NCBI RefSeq assembly: GCF_036013645.1
Contig: NZ_CP107869.1
Span: 4,278,001-4,342,000 of the forward strand
Length of the DNA stretch: 64,000 nucleotides
Direction of reading: 5' to 3'
DNA from: Streptomyces sp. NBC_00490
GTDB lineage: Bacteria; Actinomycetota; Actinomycetes; Streptomycetales; Streptomycetaceae
In this document: piece by piece, positions 53,680-62,844 of the stretch
Layout: each line of letters starts with the position of its first letter
How positions within the stretch are numbered: the stretch's first letter is position 1
Notes under the pieces: generated by a model
The model's database searches: none
Told to the model about the DNA's origin: nothing
What the model saw: the letters and a program-made list of their open reading frames with translations, nothing else
Made by a program: the position numbers and the translations under genes

Positions 53680-53712
53680 ATCGGCGGCGACCCGCCAGGG
53701 GTCACCGCCGAT
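53680..53712 (-). terminator. Terminator downstream of the M6 protease
   Basis: A 14-pair stem with one C-A mismatch and a five-base loop (GCCAG), starting 26 bp past the protease stop on the minus strand. Confidence 0.75.
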
Positions 53713-53738
53713 TCGCTTCTGACCTGCGCAAATGCCGA

Positions 53739-56075
53739 CTACTTCACCGCGCGACCCACTTCGAGCGAGATCGTCGAGCCGTTCTTGGCCTCCTTGACAA
53801 TCTTGATCTTGGTGTTGGTGTCAGTGAGCTTCACGCCCGCGAACGGGGTCGTCGCGTCGTAGTACGTGCTGGTGTGATCGTTGAAGACCGACACCCCCTT
53901 CGACGACGGGATCCTCTTCGCGACGTCCGCGTTGTGCAGCGTGATGCCGTCCGTGCGGAACAGGCTGAAGGGCGAGTCGTACGCCTGGATGCGGCTGCGC
54001 ATCGCGGTGCCGTCGGACCACTTCAGCGCCGTCGGGTGCGAGTCGACCGGCAGCAGCAGACCGACGCCGGGGTGCTCGCTGGTGTTGTTGTCCACCTGGG
54101 AGGTGTCCCACTTCCAGATCAACAGACCGTTCTGGTACGGGAAGTGCTCCACCCAGCTCGGACGGGTCGTGGAGAAGCCGAAGTTGTACGGGCCGACCTT
54201 CAACGTCCGGTCGTACGACACGTACTGGCGGTTCTCGGCGATGTAGTACTGCGCGAAGTCGTCCGTGACGGTCGCGCCGACACGGGTGAAGCCGCTCGCC
54301 GTCCAGGCCGCGTCCGCGGTCTCGGCGTCGTCGGCGAACAGGGCGGCACCGTCGGCCGTCACGGTGATCCGGTCCGCCGCGAAGCCCTTGCCGGCCACGC
54401 CGCCGTCGGTCGAGTAGCGGAAGCGCAGGCCGATCTTCTGGCCCGCGTAGGCGTCGAGCGGGAAGGACAGCTTCTTGTACGTCTCCGAGAAGCCGGTGAG
54501 CGTCGGCTGGCCGCTGGCGTCGCGCGGGAGGGCCGCGCCGTCCGCGGTGCCGTCGATCGCCTTCCAGGTGGTGCCGCCGTCGGTGGAGACCTCGGTGTAG
54601 ACGAAGTCGAAGCTCGCCTCGGTGGCCCACCAGCCGTCCAGGCTCAGTGTCGCCGCGGACTTGCCGGTGAGGTCGACGGAACGGGTCAGCGTGTTCCGCA
54701 GGCTGTTGCCGCTGCCGCTCCACCACTGGGTGGCGCCCTGGGCGGGGGCCACGATCTCGGTGGTGACCGCCTTCTCGGGCAGCTCGACGACGAGCGCCTG
54801 CTTGTTCTTGGTGTTGTACTCGGCGACACCGAGCTTGTGCTTGGACTTGGTCGCGGCCTTCGCCACGTCGTAGTCCAGCCAGCCCAGTTGCAGCTTGTCC
54901 CAGGCGGTCATGTCACCGGGCATGTCCCCGATGGTGTCCTTGCCGGTGCCGAGCCAGGAACCGGAGGACATCAGGGTCCAGAAACCGGTGGAGTTCTCGC
55001 CGCCGGAGGTGTCGTAGTGGTCCGGCAGACCGAGGTCGTGGCCGTACTCGTGGGCGAAGACGCCGAGTCCGCCGTTCTCCGGCTGGATGGTGTAGTCGCC
55101 GACCCAGATGCCGGTGTCGCCGATCTGGGTGCCGCCGAGCAGGTTGCCCGAAGGGCCGGTGGCGCCGGAGTCGGTACCGAACGCGTACCAGCGGTGGGCC
55201 CAGATGGCGTCCTCGCCCTGGGCGCCGCCGCCCGCGGACTCGTCCTCGCCGGCGTGCACGATCTGGAAGTGGTCGATGTAGCCGTCGGACTCGTTGAAGT
55301 CGCCGTCGCCGTCGAAGTCGTAGCGGTCCCACTGGTCGAACTCGGCGATGTCCGCCTTGATCTCGGCCTCGGTGCGCCCCGCCGCCTTCTGCTGGGCGAC
55401 CCATGCCGTGACGCCGTCCTGGACCGCGTTCCACGCGCAGGTGTCACAGGAGTTGGAGCCGTAACGGGCCTCGTTGTAGGGGACCTTGACCCAGTCGGTG
55501 ACCTCGCCCTCGACCGAGTAGCGGCCCGAGGACTGCTTCTCGTAGTAGGTCTTCATCGACGCGGTGCCGTCGCCGAAGTAGAGGTCCTCGAAGTGGGCCT
55601 TGTTGTAATCCGGCTGCCAGGCCGTGCTGTTGTCCTGGGCACGGTCCGGCTGGGCTATCTCGTTGTGCGCGGGGCCGGGCGTGCCGCCGTAGCGGGGGTC
55701 CGTCCGATCGCCGAACTCGACGAGGATCGTGAAGATCTTGTCGGTCTGCTCGCGGCCCAGTTCGACGTACTTGCTGTCGCCCTTGCGGCTCTTGAGCTCG
55801 ACGACCTGGGAGCCGTCACGGTTCTTGACCGTGGCGGCGCCGGATATGACCTGCTTCAGCGCCTCTTCGCGCTGCGCCTCCTGGGTCCGGGAGAGCGGGC
55901 CGTCGAAGTCGTGCTCCTGTGTGGTCTTCGCCGGCTGCGGATCGGTGCGGTGCGCCGCGGCCGGTGTCGCGGTGGTGTCGGCCTGCGCGACGGCGAAGGT
56001 CGAGATGGTCGCCGTCGCGGCGGCCAGTGCGACGGTGGTCGCGGCTGCTCTGAACGTCCAGGGTCTGCTGGGCAC
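53739..56075 (-). CDS. Secreted immune inhibitor A-type M6 metalloprotease
   Basis: A 778-residue secreted protease. Signal peptide at residues 1-32, propeptide to about residue 110, catalytic domain with the zinc motif VFAHEYGHDLGLPDHYD (HExxHxxGxxD) and a Ca-binding-like FDGDGDFNESDG; C-terminal beta-sandwich domains (two modules with GFTRVGATVTDDFAQYYIAENRQYVSYD). Comparable to InhA of Bacillus and the Streptomyces M6 enzymes. Starts at GTG with GGGGAGGAAG upstream. An 8-bp-arm palindrome lies directly upstream, so regulation by a dimeric factor is likely. Confidence 0.94.
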   Translation of the reverse strand: MPSRPWTFRAAATTVALAAATATISTFAVAQADTTATPAAAHRTDPQPAKTTQEHDFDGPLSRTQEAQREEALKQVISGAATVKNRDGSQVVELKSRKGDSKYVELGREQTDKIFTILVEFGDRTDPRYGGTPGPAHNEIAQPDRAQDNSTAWQPDYNKAHFEDLYFGDGTASMKTYYEKQSSGRYSVEGEVTDWVKVPYNEARYGSNSCDTCAWNAVQDGVTAWVAQQKAAGRTEAEIKADIAEFDQWDRYDFDGDGDFNESDGYIDHFQIVHAGEDESAGGGAQGEDAIWAHRWYAFGTDSGATGPSGNLLGGTQIGDTGIWVGDYTIQPENGGLGVFAHEYGHDLGLPDHYDTSGGENSTGFWTLMSSGSWLGTGKDTIGDMPGDMTAWDKLQLGWLDYDVAKAATKSKHKLGVAEYNTKNKQALVVELPEKAVTTEIVAPAQGATQWWSGSGNSLRNTLTRSVDLTGKSAATLSLDGWWATEASFDFVYTEVSTDGGTTWKAIDGTADGAALPRDASGQPTLTGFSETYKKLSFPLDAYAGQKIGLRFRYSTDGGVAGKGFAADRITVTADGAALFADDAETADAAWTASGFTRVGATVTDDFAQYYIAENRQYVSYDRTLKVGPYNFGFSTTRPSWVEHFPYQNGLLIWKWDTSQVDNNTSEHPGVGLLLPVDSHPTALKWSDGTAMRSRIQAYDSPFSLFRTDGITLHNADVAKRIPSSKGVSVFNDHTSTYYDATTPFAGVKLTDTNTKIKIVKEAKNGSTISLEVGRAVK

Positions 56076-56420
56076 CTGAGTCTTCCTCCCCTAGTCAAGT
56101 GACGGCATTTGACTAGAGGTTCAGAAGAAAAGACAGACCTTGACTTGAACAGGACAACTGCACTATGCGGACCTGACGTCCGCTTTACGAACACCTCGAG
56201 AACATCCCGAGCCGCCCTCGACCGGCGCTCGCGCGTGTCCACTTCGTGGACGCCATGACTCCGTGCGCCCCCCATGCACCGGTACTGTTGGTTAGGTCAC
56301 GCTTACCGTTCGTTCCGCTCGGGCATGCACGCGATTAGAGTCATTCGGCGGAACGCCCCAAAACGGCGGAAAGCCAGGCCGACACCCCCGTGGACCCCCA
56401 CTTCCGAGGACACGATTGCC
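56076..56420. other. Divergent intergenic region, 345 bp
   Basis: Between the M6 protease and a small membrane protein gene. It holds the palindrome at 56091-56116 near the protease start. The middle is less GC-rich and probably carries both promoters. No further gene is supported. Confidence 0.5.
56091..56116. promoter_or_regulatory. Operator-like palindrome upstream of the M6 protease
   Basis: CTAGTCAA-N10-TTGACTAG, perfect eight-base arms, centred 29 bp before the GTG of the protease. The size and symmetry suit a dimeric repressor or activator. Confidence 0.6.
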
Positions 56421-56711
56421 ATGCCTCGTCCGACTGCCGCACAGCTCGCCTACGGTTCGTTCACCGTGATCTTCTCGACGCTCGCCATGCTGCTGCTGTC
56501 ACAGACGAGTTCGGGTCTGGGGATCGCGGTCATCACCGTCGCGGCGCTCGCCCTCGGGCTGCTCGTCGCCATGACGGTTCCCATCCCCAAGGCCCGCGTG
56601 GTCGCGGTGCGCAAGCCCGCCACCGAGACAGCGGAGACGGCACAGACGCCCGTACCGGCGTCGGTCACCGTCCTGGCGACCGAGCCGGTGCACGAGCGCG
56701 CCGCCTCCTGA
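56421..56711 (+). CDS. Small membrane protein of unknown function
   Basis: A 96-residue protein with two adjacent transmembrane helices (LAYGSFTVIFSTLAMLLLS and GLGIAVITVAALALGLLVAMTVP) and a C-terminal hydrophilic tail rich in Thr, Ala and Glu. GAGG is upstream of the ATG. It looks like a small two-helix protein conserved in Streptomyces. It ends 21 bp before the stop of the opposing RDD gene. Confidence 0.72.
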   Translation: MPRPTAAQLAYGSFTVIFSTLAMLLLSQTSSGLGIAVITVAALALGLLVAMTVPIPKARVVAVRKPATETAETAQTPVPASVTVLATEPVHERAAS

Positions 56712-56732
56712 TGAACCGACGGTCCCCGGTGG

Positions 56733-57413
56733 TCAGTTGGTGCTGACCACCACCGTCTTCGCCGCCTTGTCGTGCAGGCCCTGCTTGTAGGGCTTGTCGA
56801 AGAAGCTCCAGCCGCCCGCGATGGCGGTCCAGACACAGGCGCAGCAGAACGCGAACGGGATCCACAGCACCGCCGAACGCGTCAGCGTGGTCTGCACGGA
56901 GGGCGTGGAGCCGTTCTCGAGGTTCGCCACCCGCATCCCGAGCCACCTCTTACCGAGCGTCTGGCCGGAGCGGCTGATCATGACGGTGTCGTACGCGATG
57001 TAGAGCACGGCCGTGATGAGCGACTGCGTGAAGGACTTGCCGTACTCGACCTTGTCGGGGTCCACGTCGTACTCGTTGACGTTGAAGCCCCAGGTGAGCA
57101 GCCAGACGACGATCGCGACGAGGATCATGTCGATGATCCGGGCGAGCGTGCGCTTGCCGCTGTCGGCGAGCGGGGGCATGCCGGCGAGCGGGTCGTTCGG
57201 GTACGAGCCGCCGCCGTACGGGTCACCGCCGCCGTAGGGGCTGCCGCCTCCGTACGGCGGGGGCTGACTGCCGTACGGCGGGCCCGCGTCCCCTGACGGT
57301 GGGGGCTGACTGCCGTACGGGGAACCCTCGTCGCCCGACGACGGGGGCTGCTTCCTGAACGGGTCGTCTTCCGGCGGCTGCTGGCCGGAGCCGGGGGGCG
57401 GTTCGCTGCTCAT
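56733..57413 (-). CDS. RDD family membrane protein
   Basis: A 226-residue protein. A Pro/Gly/Tyr-rich cytoplasmic leader with short repeats (SPYGSQPPPSG, GPPYGSQPPPYGG) covers residues 1-75; the RDD domain follows with LARIIDMILVAIVVWLL (the Arg and Asp of the name), TLGKRWLGMRVANLENG and a third helix, ending in GLHDKAAKTVVV. RDD proteins are thought to be transporters or envelope proteins. A second RDD gene lies upstream. Confidence 0.88.
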   Translation of the reverse strand: MSSEPPPGSGQQPPEDDPFRKQPPSSGDEGSPYGSQPPPSGDAGPPYGSQPPPYGGGSPYGGGDPYGGGSYPNDPLAGMPPLADSGKRTLARIIDMILVAIVVWLLTWGFNVNEYDVDPDKVEYGKSFTQSLITAVLYIAYDTVMISRSGQTLGKRWLGMRVANLENGSTPSVQTTLTRSAVLWIPFAFCCACVWTAIAGGWSFFDKPYKQGLHDKAAKTVVVSTN

Positions 57414-57502
57414 GGCCCGAGTCGACCGCGATCCCCACGGCTCCGCATCCGGCGAGCGGCCGTCCGGGGTACGGAATCCGGTGGCCCTGGTGCCGTACGG
57501 GA

Positions 57503-59200
57503 CTATCCCGCTACGAACGTATGTGCGGCCTTGTCGTGCCAGCACTGGCGCCACGGCTTGTCGAACAGGCCCCAGACGACGCCCACGACACCGATCGCGA
57601 GCAGACCGGGGACGCTGTAGACGAGCCAGCGGCGCAGGGCCGCGCCGAACGTCGGGGGCTCGCCGCCCTCGATGTCCCGCACCTCCAGTCCGAGCAGCTT
57701 CTTGCCGAGGGTGCGGCCCCACTTGGCGGTGGGCAGCGCCTCGTAGAGGACGCCGAAGACGAGGAGGACGGCGAGGACGATGCCGAGGTAGGCGGAGGTC
57801 GTGCCGTCCAGGAGCCAGACGGTGACGGTCTCGCCGGAGAGCTTGGCCGCGTCGATCTTCTCGTTGACGTGGTCCAGCGCCCGGGTGCCGAGCGGGACGG
57901 CGGCCGCGCCGGTGACGCCGACGAGGACGACCGTGTCCAGCAGCCGGGCGGTCAGCCGCTTGCCGAGGCCCGCGGGGCGGGCGGAGGCCTGTCGCCGGGC
58001 GGCGGCCTGGAAGACGTCCTCCACGGGCGGCTTCCAGGGCGCGACGGGCTGGTCCTCGCCGGTAGGAGCGGCGAGACGGTGCACCTGCTGGGCCCAGGAG
58101 GCCTGGCCGCCGCCGACGCCGCCGGCCATGGGGGTGGACTGCTGGGGGACGGCGGCGGCCGGGGCCTGCGGAGCCGCCTGCTGCGGGCCGGAGGGACCGG
58201 CGGAGGCCGCCTGTCCGACGGCGCCCTGGACACCGGCCTGCGCGGGGGCGACGCGGTCGGCGGCTGCCTTGCCCGCGCCGAAGCCGGGGCCGGCCGCGGG
58301 CTGGGCACCGAAGCCGCCCGCCGCACCGTCGGACCGTGCGCCGCCCGTGCCTCCGCCCTGCGCCCCACCCTGCTGAGGCGTGCGCGGGGCGAGCGCCCGG
58401 AAGGTCATGGTCCCCTCGTCGGCGACGGGGCCACCGGGAGCGGGAACACCGGGAGTTGCGCCACCGGAGGAGCCCGCACCACCGAAGGCGGGGCCTCCGG
58501 AAGCACCGGGCCCGGAGGCGGAGGGGCCCTGGGCGCTTGGCGCACCCGGGCCGCCCGAGCCGGGACCGCTGAAGGCGGGGCCGCCGGGAGCACCGGGGCC
58601 GGAGGCGGAGGGACCGTGAGGGCTTGGCGCACCCGGGCCACCCGAGCCCGGGGCGCTGAAGGCCGGGCCACCGGAGGCGCCCGGCGCGGGGCCGCCCTGC
58701 GGTGCCGTGCCCGGGGCGGACGGGGCCGCTCCCCCGGGGGTCGGCCTGCGGAAGACGAACGTGTTGCCCGAGGCCGGCCGGTCGGACTCGGCGGGCGGGA
58801 TCGTCGCCGTGCCGTCGCCGCTCGTCGTGTCCGACGGGACGCGGGGGTCGGTGCCCGCCTCTGCGCCCCAGGAGACCCGGCGGTCCTGGTCGCCGCCGAA
58901 GCCGGACTGACGGGAGCGGTCGGCGCCCCAGGCGGACGCGGGTTCGGGACGGCTGCCGTGCTGGGCGTCGGACGGGTGGGACGCGGGCGGCGGGTCCTCG
59001 TCGAAGAAGTGCGGGCCCGTCTCCTCCACCGGCGCGGCGGCCGGGGACGCCGGGGCCTCGCCGTCCGACGGGGCCGGCCGGCTCGTGCCCGGCACCCAGG
59101 CGGCACCGTTCCAGAACCGGACATATCCAGGAATGGACGGGTCCGGGTAATACCCTTCGCGGGGCCTGTCGTCACCGGGGGCCGGGGTTGGGGCGCTCAT
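57503..59200 (-). CDS. RDD family protein with DUF2510 N-terminus and Pro/Gly-rich repeats
   Basis: A 565-residue protein. Residues 14-40 form a DUF2510 motif (REGYYPDPSIPGYVRFWNGAAWVPG). A very long Pro/Gly/Ala/Ser linker of about 340 residues holds a 29-residue tandem repeat (GPSASGPGAPGGPAF... type, 2-3 copies near 58490-58680). The RDD domain with three helices occupies the last 170 residues: KRLTARLLDTVVLVGVTGAAAV, TLGKKLLGLEVRDIEGG, CWHDKAAHTFVAG. Same direction as the following RDD gene and homologous to it. Confidence 0.88.
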   Translation of the reverse strand: MSAPTPAPGDDRPREGYYPDPSIPGYVRFWNGAAWVPGTSRPAPSDGEAPASPAAAPVEETGPHFFDEDPPPASHPSDAQHGSRPEPASAWGADRSRQSGFGGDQDRRVSWGAEAGTDPRVPSDTTSGDGTATIPPAESDRPASGNTFVFRRPTPGGAAPSAPGTAPQGGPAPGASGGPAFSAPGSGGPGAPSPHGPSASGPGAPGGPAFSGPGSGGPGAPSAQGPSASGPGASGGPAFGGAGSSGGATPGVPAPGGPVADEGTMTFRALAPRTPQQGGAQGGGTGGARSDGAAGGFGAQPAAGPGFGAGKAAADRVAPAQAGVQGAVGQAASAGPSGPQQAAPQAPAAAVPQQSTPMAGGVGGGQASWAQQVHRLAAPTGEDQPVAPWKPPVEDVFQAAARRQASARPAGLGKRLTARLLDTVVLVGVTGAAAVPLGTRALDHVNEKIDAAKLSGETVTVWLLDGTTSAYLGIVLAVLLVFGVLYEALPTAKWGRTLGKKLLGLEVRDIEGGEPPTFGAALRRWLVYSVPGLLAIGVVGVVWGLFDKPWRQCWHDKAAHTFVAG

Positions 59201-59412
59201 GTCCGTCGTCCCGTATCTGCTCGGGGGTGAATATGGGGGGCTCCACATCTATCAGACCGGCTGCGCCCCCACCGCCAGTCCCACCGGACCCACCCCTTTT
59301 GGGCAACGTCCTGAACCCCCGGGAAAAAAGTTTTCCGAACCCGCGTAATGGTTCCGGCCGCACCGCCTCTCTCCACTCGTACGAGACAGAGAACGAGAGG
59401 GGAACACGCGAC

Positions 59413-59886
59413 ATGCACACCGTGGTAGAGCGCGAGCTGGAGCTCAAGCTCATTCTGTCGCCCGAGCGCAGCATCCCGGTCCCGGCCCGGCTCAGCTATC
59501 GCTCCGACGACCCGTACGCCGTCCACGTCGCCTTCCACATCGGCTCCGACCACCCGGTGCACTGGACGTTCGCCCGCGAGCTCCTGGTGGAGGGGGTGTT
59601 CCGGCCGTGCGGGCACGGGGACGTGCGGGTGTGGCCGACGAAGGTGGACGGCCGCAGTGTCGTCCTGATGGCGCTGAGCTCGCCCGACGGGGACGCCCTC
59701 CTGGAGGCGCCCGCGGCCCAGGTGTCGGCCTGGCTGGAGCGGACGCTGCGGGTGGTGCCCCCGGGGTCTGAGGGCGAGCAGCTCGGTCTCGACGAGGCCC
59801 TGGCGGACCTGCTCGCCCCGACGCCCGCCGACGACCTGTGGCTGCGCGACCCGTGGCCGAGCGACGAGTCGAAGGACGGGGAGTGA
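59413..59886 (+). CDS. ssgG: SsgA-like sporulation/cell division regulator
   Basis: A 157-residue SALP protein, a family specific to sporulating actinobacteria. It has the core ELELKLILSPERSIPVPARLSYRSDDPYAVHVAFHIGSDHPVHWTFARELLVEGVFRPCGHGDVRVWP and the helical C-terminal half. By genome context (between RDD genes and a GlcD-type oxidase) it matches ssgG, which affects septum placement; the symbol rests on context, not on alignment. Confidence 0.85.
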   Translation: MHTVVERELELKLILSPERSIPVPARLSYRSDDPYAVHVAFHIGSDHPVHWTFARELLVEGVFRPCGHGDVRVWPTKVDGRSVVLMALSSPDGDALLEAPAAQVSAWLERTLRVVPPGSEGEQLGLDEALADLLAPTPADDLWLRDPWPSDESKDGE

Positions 59887-59899
59887 TCGCGTACGGACG

Positions 59900-61300
59900 T
59901 CAGAAGAGCTTGCCGGGGTTCAGGATCCCCAGCGGATCGAAGACCTGCTTGATCTGCCGCTGCATCTCCACGCCCACCGGGCCGATCTCGCGCGCCAGCC
60001 ACTCCTTCTTCAGGACGCCCACGCCGTGTTCGCCGGTGATCGTGCCGCCGAGTTCCAGGCCGAGGGCCATGATCTCGTCGAAGGACTCGCGGGCGCGCCG
60101 GGACTCGTCGGGGTCGGACGCGTCGAAGCAGACGGTGGGGTGGGTGTTGCCGTCGCCGGCGTGCGCGACGACGCCGATGGTGAGCTGGTACTTCTCGGCG
60201 ATCCGCTCGGTCCCTTCGAGCATCGCGCCGAGCCGGGAGCGGGGCACGCACACGTCGTCGATCATCGTGGTGCCCTTGACGGCTTCGAGGGCGGTGAGCG
60301 ACAGGCGGCGGGCTTGGAGGAGGAGTTCGGACTCGGCGGCGTCGTCTGCGGGTACGACCTGTGTGGCGCCGGCCGCCTCGCACAGCGCGCCGAGGGCGGC
60401 GAGGTCGGCGGCCGGGTCGGTGGTGTCGAAGGCGGCGAGCAGCAGGGCCTCGGTGCTCTCCGGGAGTCCCATGTGGGCGAGGTCGTTGACGGCCTTGACC
60501 GTCGTACGGTCCATCAGTTCGAGGAGGGACGGCACATGCCCGCCCTCCATGATCCGGCACACCGCGTCGCAGGCGGCCGCGCCGGACGCGAACTCGGCGG
60601 CCAGCACCAGCTGCTCGGGCGGCTGCGGGCGCAGGGCCAGGGTCGCCCCGACGACGATGCCGAGGGAGCCTTCCGAGCCGACGAACAGGCGGGTCAGGTC
60701 GTATCCGGCGACGCCCTTGGCGGTCCGGCGGCCGGTGGACATCAGGCGGCCGTCCGCCAGGACCACGTCCAGACCGAGGACGTACTCCGCCGTCACCCCG
60801 TACTTCACACAGCACAGTCCGCCGGAGGCGGTGCCGATGTTGCCGCCGATGGTGCACATCTCCCAGCTGGAGGGGTCCGGCGGGTAGTAGAGGCCGTGCT
60901 CGTTGACCGCGCGGGAGAGGGTGGCGTTGATGACGCCGGGCTCGACCACCGCGATGCGGTCGACGGGGTTGATCTCGAGGATGCGGTCCATCTTCGTCAG
61001 GGACAGCACGATGCAGCCGTCGGTGGCGTTGGCGCCGCCGGACAGGCCCGTGCGGGCGCCCTGCGGGACGACGGGGACGCGCAGCTCGGTGGCGGTGCGC
61101 ATGACGTGCCGCACCTGCTCGACCGTGCGGGGCAGGACGACCACGGCGGGGGCGCCGGCCGGGCAGAAGCTGGCCATGTCGTTGGCGTAGGAGGCCGTGA
61201 CGTCCGGGTCGGTCAGGACGGCCTCGGCGGGCAGACCGCTCAGGAGACGGTCGGCCAGGTTCCCTGTCTGTTCGTCGCGAGGCGCTTCGATACGGCTCAT
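59900..61300 (-). CDS. FAD-linked oxidase, GlcD-type
   Basis: A 466-residue flavoprotein. The FAD_binding_4 domain carries VPVVPQGARTGLSGGANATDGCIVLSL and PDPSSWEMCTIGGNIGTASGGLCCVKYGVT; the C-terminal FAD-oxidase_C domain has VAHAGDGNTHPTVCFD and GTITGEHGVGVLKKEWL. It resembles glycolate oxidase subunit GlcD and D-lactate or 2-hydroxyacid dehydrogenases. No GlcE or GlcF partner is nearby, so a soluble single-subunit 2-hydroxyacid dehydrogenase is likely. Confidence 0.93.
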   Translation of the reverse strand: MSRIEAPRDEQTGNLADRLLSGLPAEAVLTDPDVTASYANDMASFCPAGAPAVVVLPRTVEQVRHVMRTATELRVPVVPQGARTGLSGGANATDGCIVLSLTKMDRILEINPVDRIAVVEPGVINATLSRAVNEHGLYYPPDPSSWEMCTIGGNIGTASGGLCCVKYGVTAEYVLGLDVVLADGRLMSTGRRTAKGVAGYDLTRLFVGSEGSLGIVVGATLALRPQPPEQLVLAAEFASGAAACDAVCRIMEGGHVPSLLELMDRTTVKAVNDLAHMGLPESTEALLLAAFDTTDPAADLAALGALCEAAGATQVVPADDAAESELLLQARRLSLTALEAVKGTTMIDDVCVPRSRLGAMLEGTERIAEKYQLTIGVVAHAGDGNTHPTVCFDASDPDESRRARESFDEIMALGLELGGTITGEHGVGVLKKEWLAREIGPVGVEMQRQIKQVFDPLGILNPGKLF

Positions 61301-61398
61301 GATCACAGCGTCGCACCTGGGTCCATCGGTGTGAACCCCGTCTGCGGCAACCGTCGCCTGACCGGGTGTGGTCGTCGTATTGACGCACAGTGATCGCC

Positions 61399-62844
61399 AT
61401 GGAGAACCATGAGGAGGCGGCCCCCCGGCGTTCGCGTGTCGCGGGGCGGGTGGTGATCGCGGCCGTCGCCGGGTGTCTGGTGCTGGGCGGGACGCTGATG
61501 GTGCTGCCCTTGCGGCCGCCGGGCCCGAAGGCGCCCGCGCCGCCCGCTCCGGGGGCGCAGGCACGGGCGGCGGTCAGCACGGGGGTGGCGGCCGCGCTGC
61601 CGGACCTCGCGGCTCTGATCGGTGAGCGGGAGACGCATCTGCGGCGGCATCCGCGGGACGCCGAGTCGTGGGCGGTGCTCGGGGCGGCTTATGTCGAGCA
61701 GGGGCGGCGGACGGCGGAACCGGCGTACTACCCGAAGGCGGACAACGCGCTGCGTACGTCGCTGAGGGTGCGGGCCGAGGGGAACGCCGAGGCGCTCGGC
61801 GGGCTAGCCGCGCTGGCGAACGCACGGCGGGACTTCCGGGCCGCGAAGAAGTGGGGCGAGGCCGCGCTGAAGCTGGATCCGAAGCGCTGGACGACGTATC
61901 CGCCGCTGCTCGACGCCTACACCGGGCTCGGCGACTGGAAGGCGACGGAGCGGACTCTGGAGCGGCTCCAGGGGCTGCGCGGCGGACCGGCCGTGATGGC
62001 GCGGGCCGGGGCCGTGTACCGGGACCGGGGCTGGCGCGAGGACGCGATGGCGCAGCTCTCCGACGCGGCGGCGGGCGCCGAGGCCCCCGCGGAACGGGCC
62101 GCGTATCTGGAGCGGGTGGGGCAGCTGGCCTGGGAGCGCGGTGACCGTGAGCCGGCGCTGCGGCACTTCCAGGAGGCGGTGCGCATCGACCCCGACCAGC
62201 GGGCCGCGCAGGCCGGGCAGGGGCGGGTGCTGGCGGCGCTGGGGCGGACCTCGGAGGCGCTGAGCGCGTACCGGATGGCGCTGGCCAAGCAGCCGCATCC
62301 GCAGTACGCCCTGGAACTGGGCGAGTTGCACGAGTCGCTGGGGCTGCGGCAGGCGGCCCAGGTCCAGTACGACCTGTTGCGGGCGCGGGTGCGCGGTGCC
62401 GCGGCGGGCGGGGCCGACGAGGAGCTGGTGCTGGGGGTGTTCGAGGCGGACCACGGGGATCCACAGGCGGCCGTACAGCGGTTGCGGGCGGAGTGGCGGC
62501 GCCAGCCCGGGATCGCGGTGGCCGACGCGCTGGGGTGGGCGCTGCACCGGGCCGGTCAGGACGAGGAGGCGCTGCGGTACGCGGTGCGGGCGACGGACAC
62601 GGTGCACGGGGGCGGGGTGCGCAGTGCGCTGCACGCGTATCACCGGGGCATGATCGAGCGGGACTTGGAGAAGTACGGGCCGGCCCGGCGGCACCTCCAG
62701 GAGGCGCTGCGGATCAACCCGTACTTCTCGCCGCTGCTGGTGCGGACGGCCCGGGAGGCGTTGACGGCGTTGGGTGAGCCGTCGGTCGAGGAGCTGCCGG
62801 TGATGGACGCGAAGGCGGAGACGGACACGGAGTCGGAGTCCTAG
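61399..62844 (+). CDS. TPR-repeat membrane-anchored protein
   Basis: A 481-residue protein with an N-terminal transmembrane helix (GRVVIAAVAGCLVLGGTLMVL) and an extracytoplasmic Ala/Arg-rich part made of about eight tetratricopeptide repeats (e.g. DAESWAVLGAAYVEQGRR, REPALRHFQEAVRIDPDQRAAQAGQGRVLAALGR, RHLQEALRINPYFSPL). GTG at 61390 is an alternative start. A scaffold role is likely. The 3' end overlaps the nitrile hydratase alpha gene by four bases. Confidence 0.87.
   Translation: MENHEEAAPRRSRVAGRVVIAAVAGCLVLGGTLMVLPLRPPGPKAPAPPAPGAQARAAVSTGVAAALPDLAALIGERETHLRRHPRDAESWAVLGAAYVEQGRRTAEPAYYPKADNALRTSLRVRAEGNAEALGGLAALANARRDFRAAKKWGEAALKLDPKRWTTYPPLLDAYTGLGDWKATERTLERLQGLRGGPAVMARAGAVYRDRGWREDAMAQLSDAAAGAEAPAERAAYLERVGQLAWERGDREPALRHFQEAVRIDPDQRAAQAGQGRVLAALGRTSEALSAYRMALAKQPHPQYALELGELHESLGLRQAAQVQYDLLRARVRGAAAGGADEELVLGVFEADHGDPQAAVQRLRAEWRRQPGIAVADALGWALHRAGQDEEALRYAVRATDTVHGGGVRSALHAYHRGMIERDLEKYGPARRHLQEALRINPYFSPLLVRTAREALTALGEPSVEELPVMDAKAETDTESES

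Noticed and set aside
53874..56102. Long plus-strand frame antisense to the M6 protease
   Set aside because: Val/Arg/Gly/Leu-rich shadow of the protease gene, no ribosome site, no recognisable domain.
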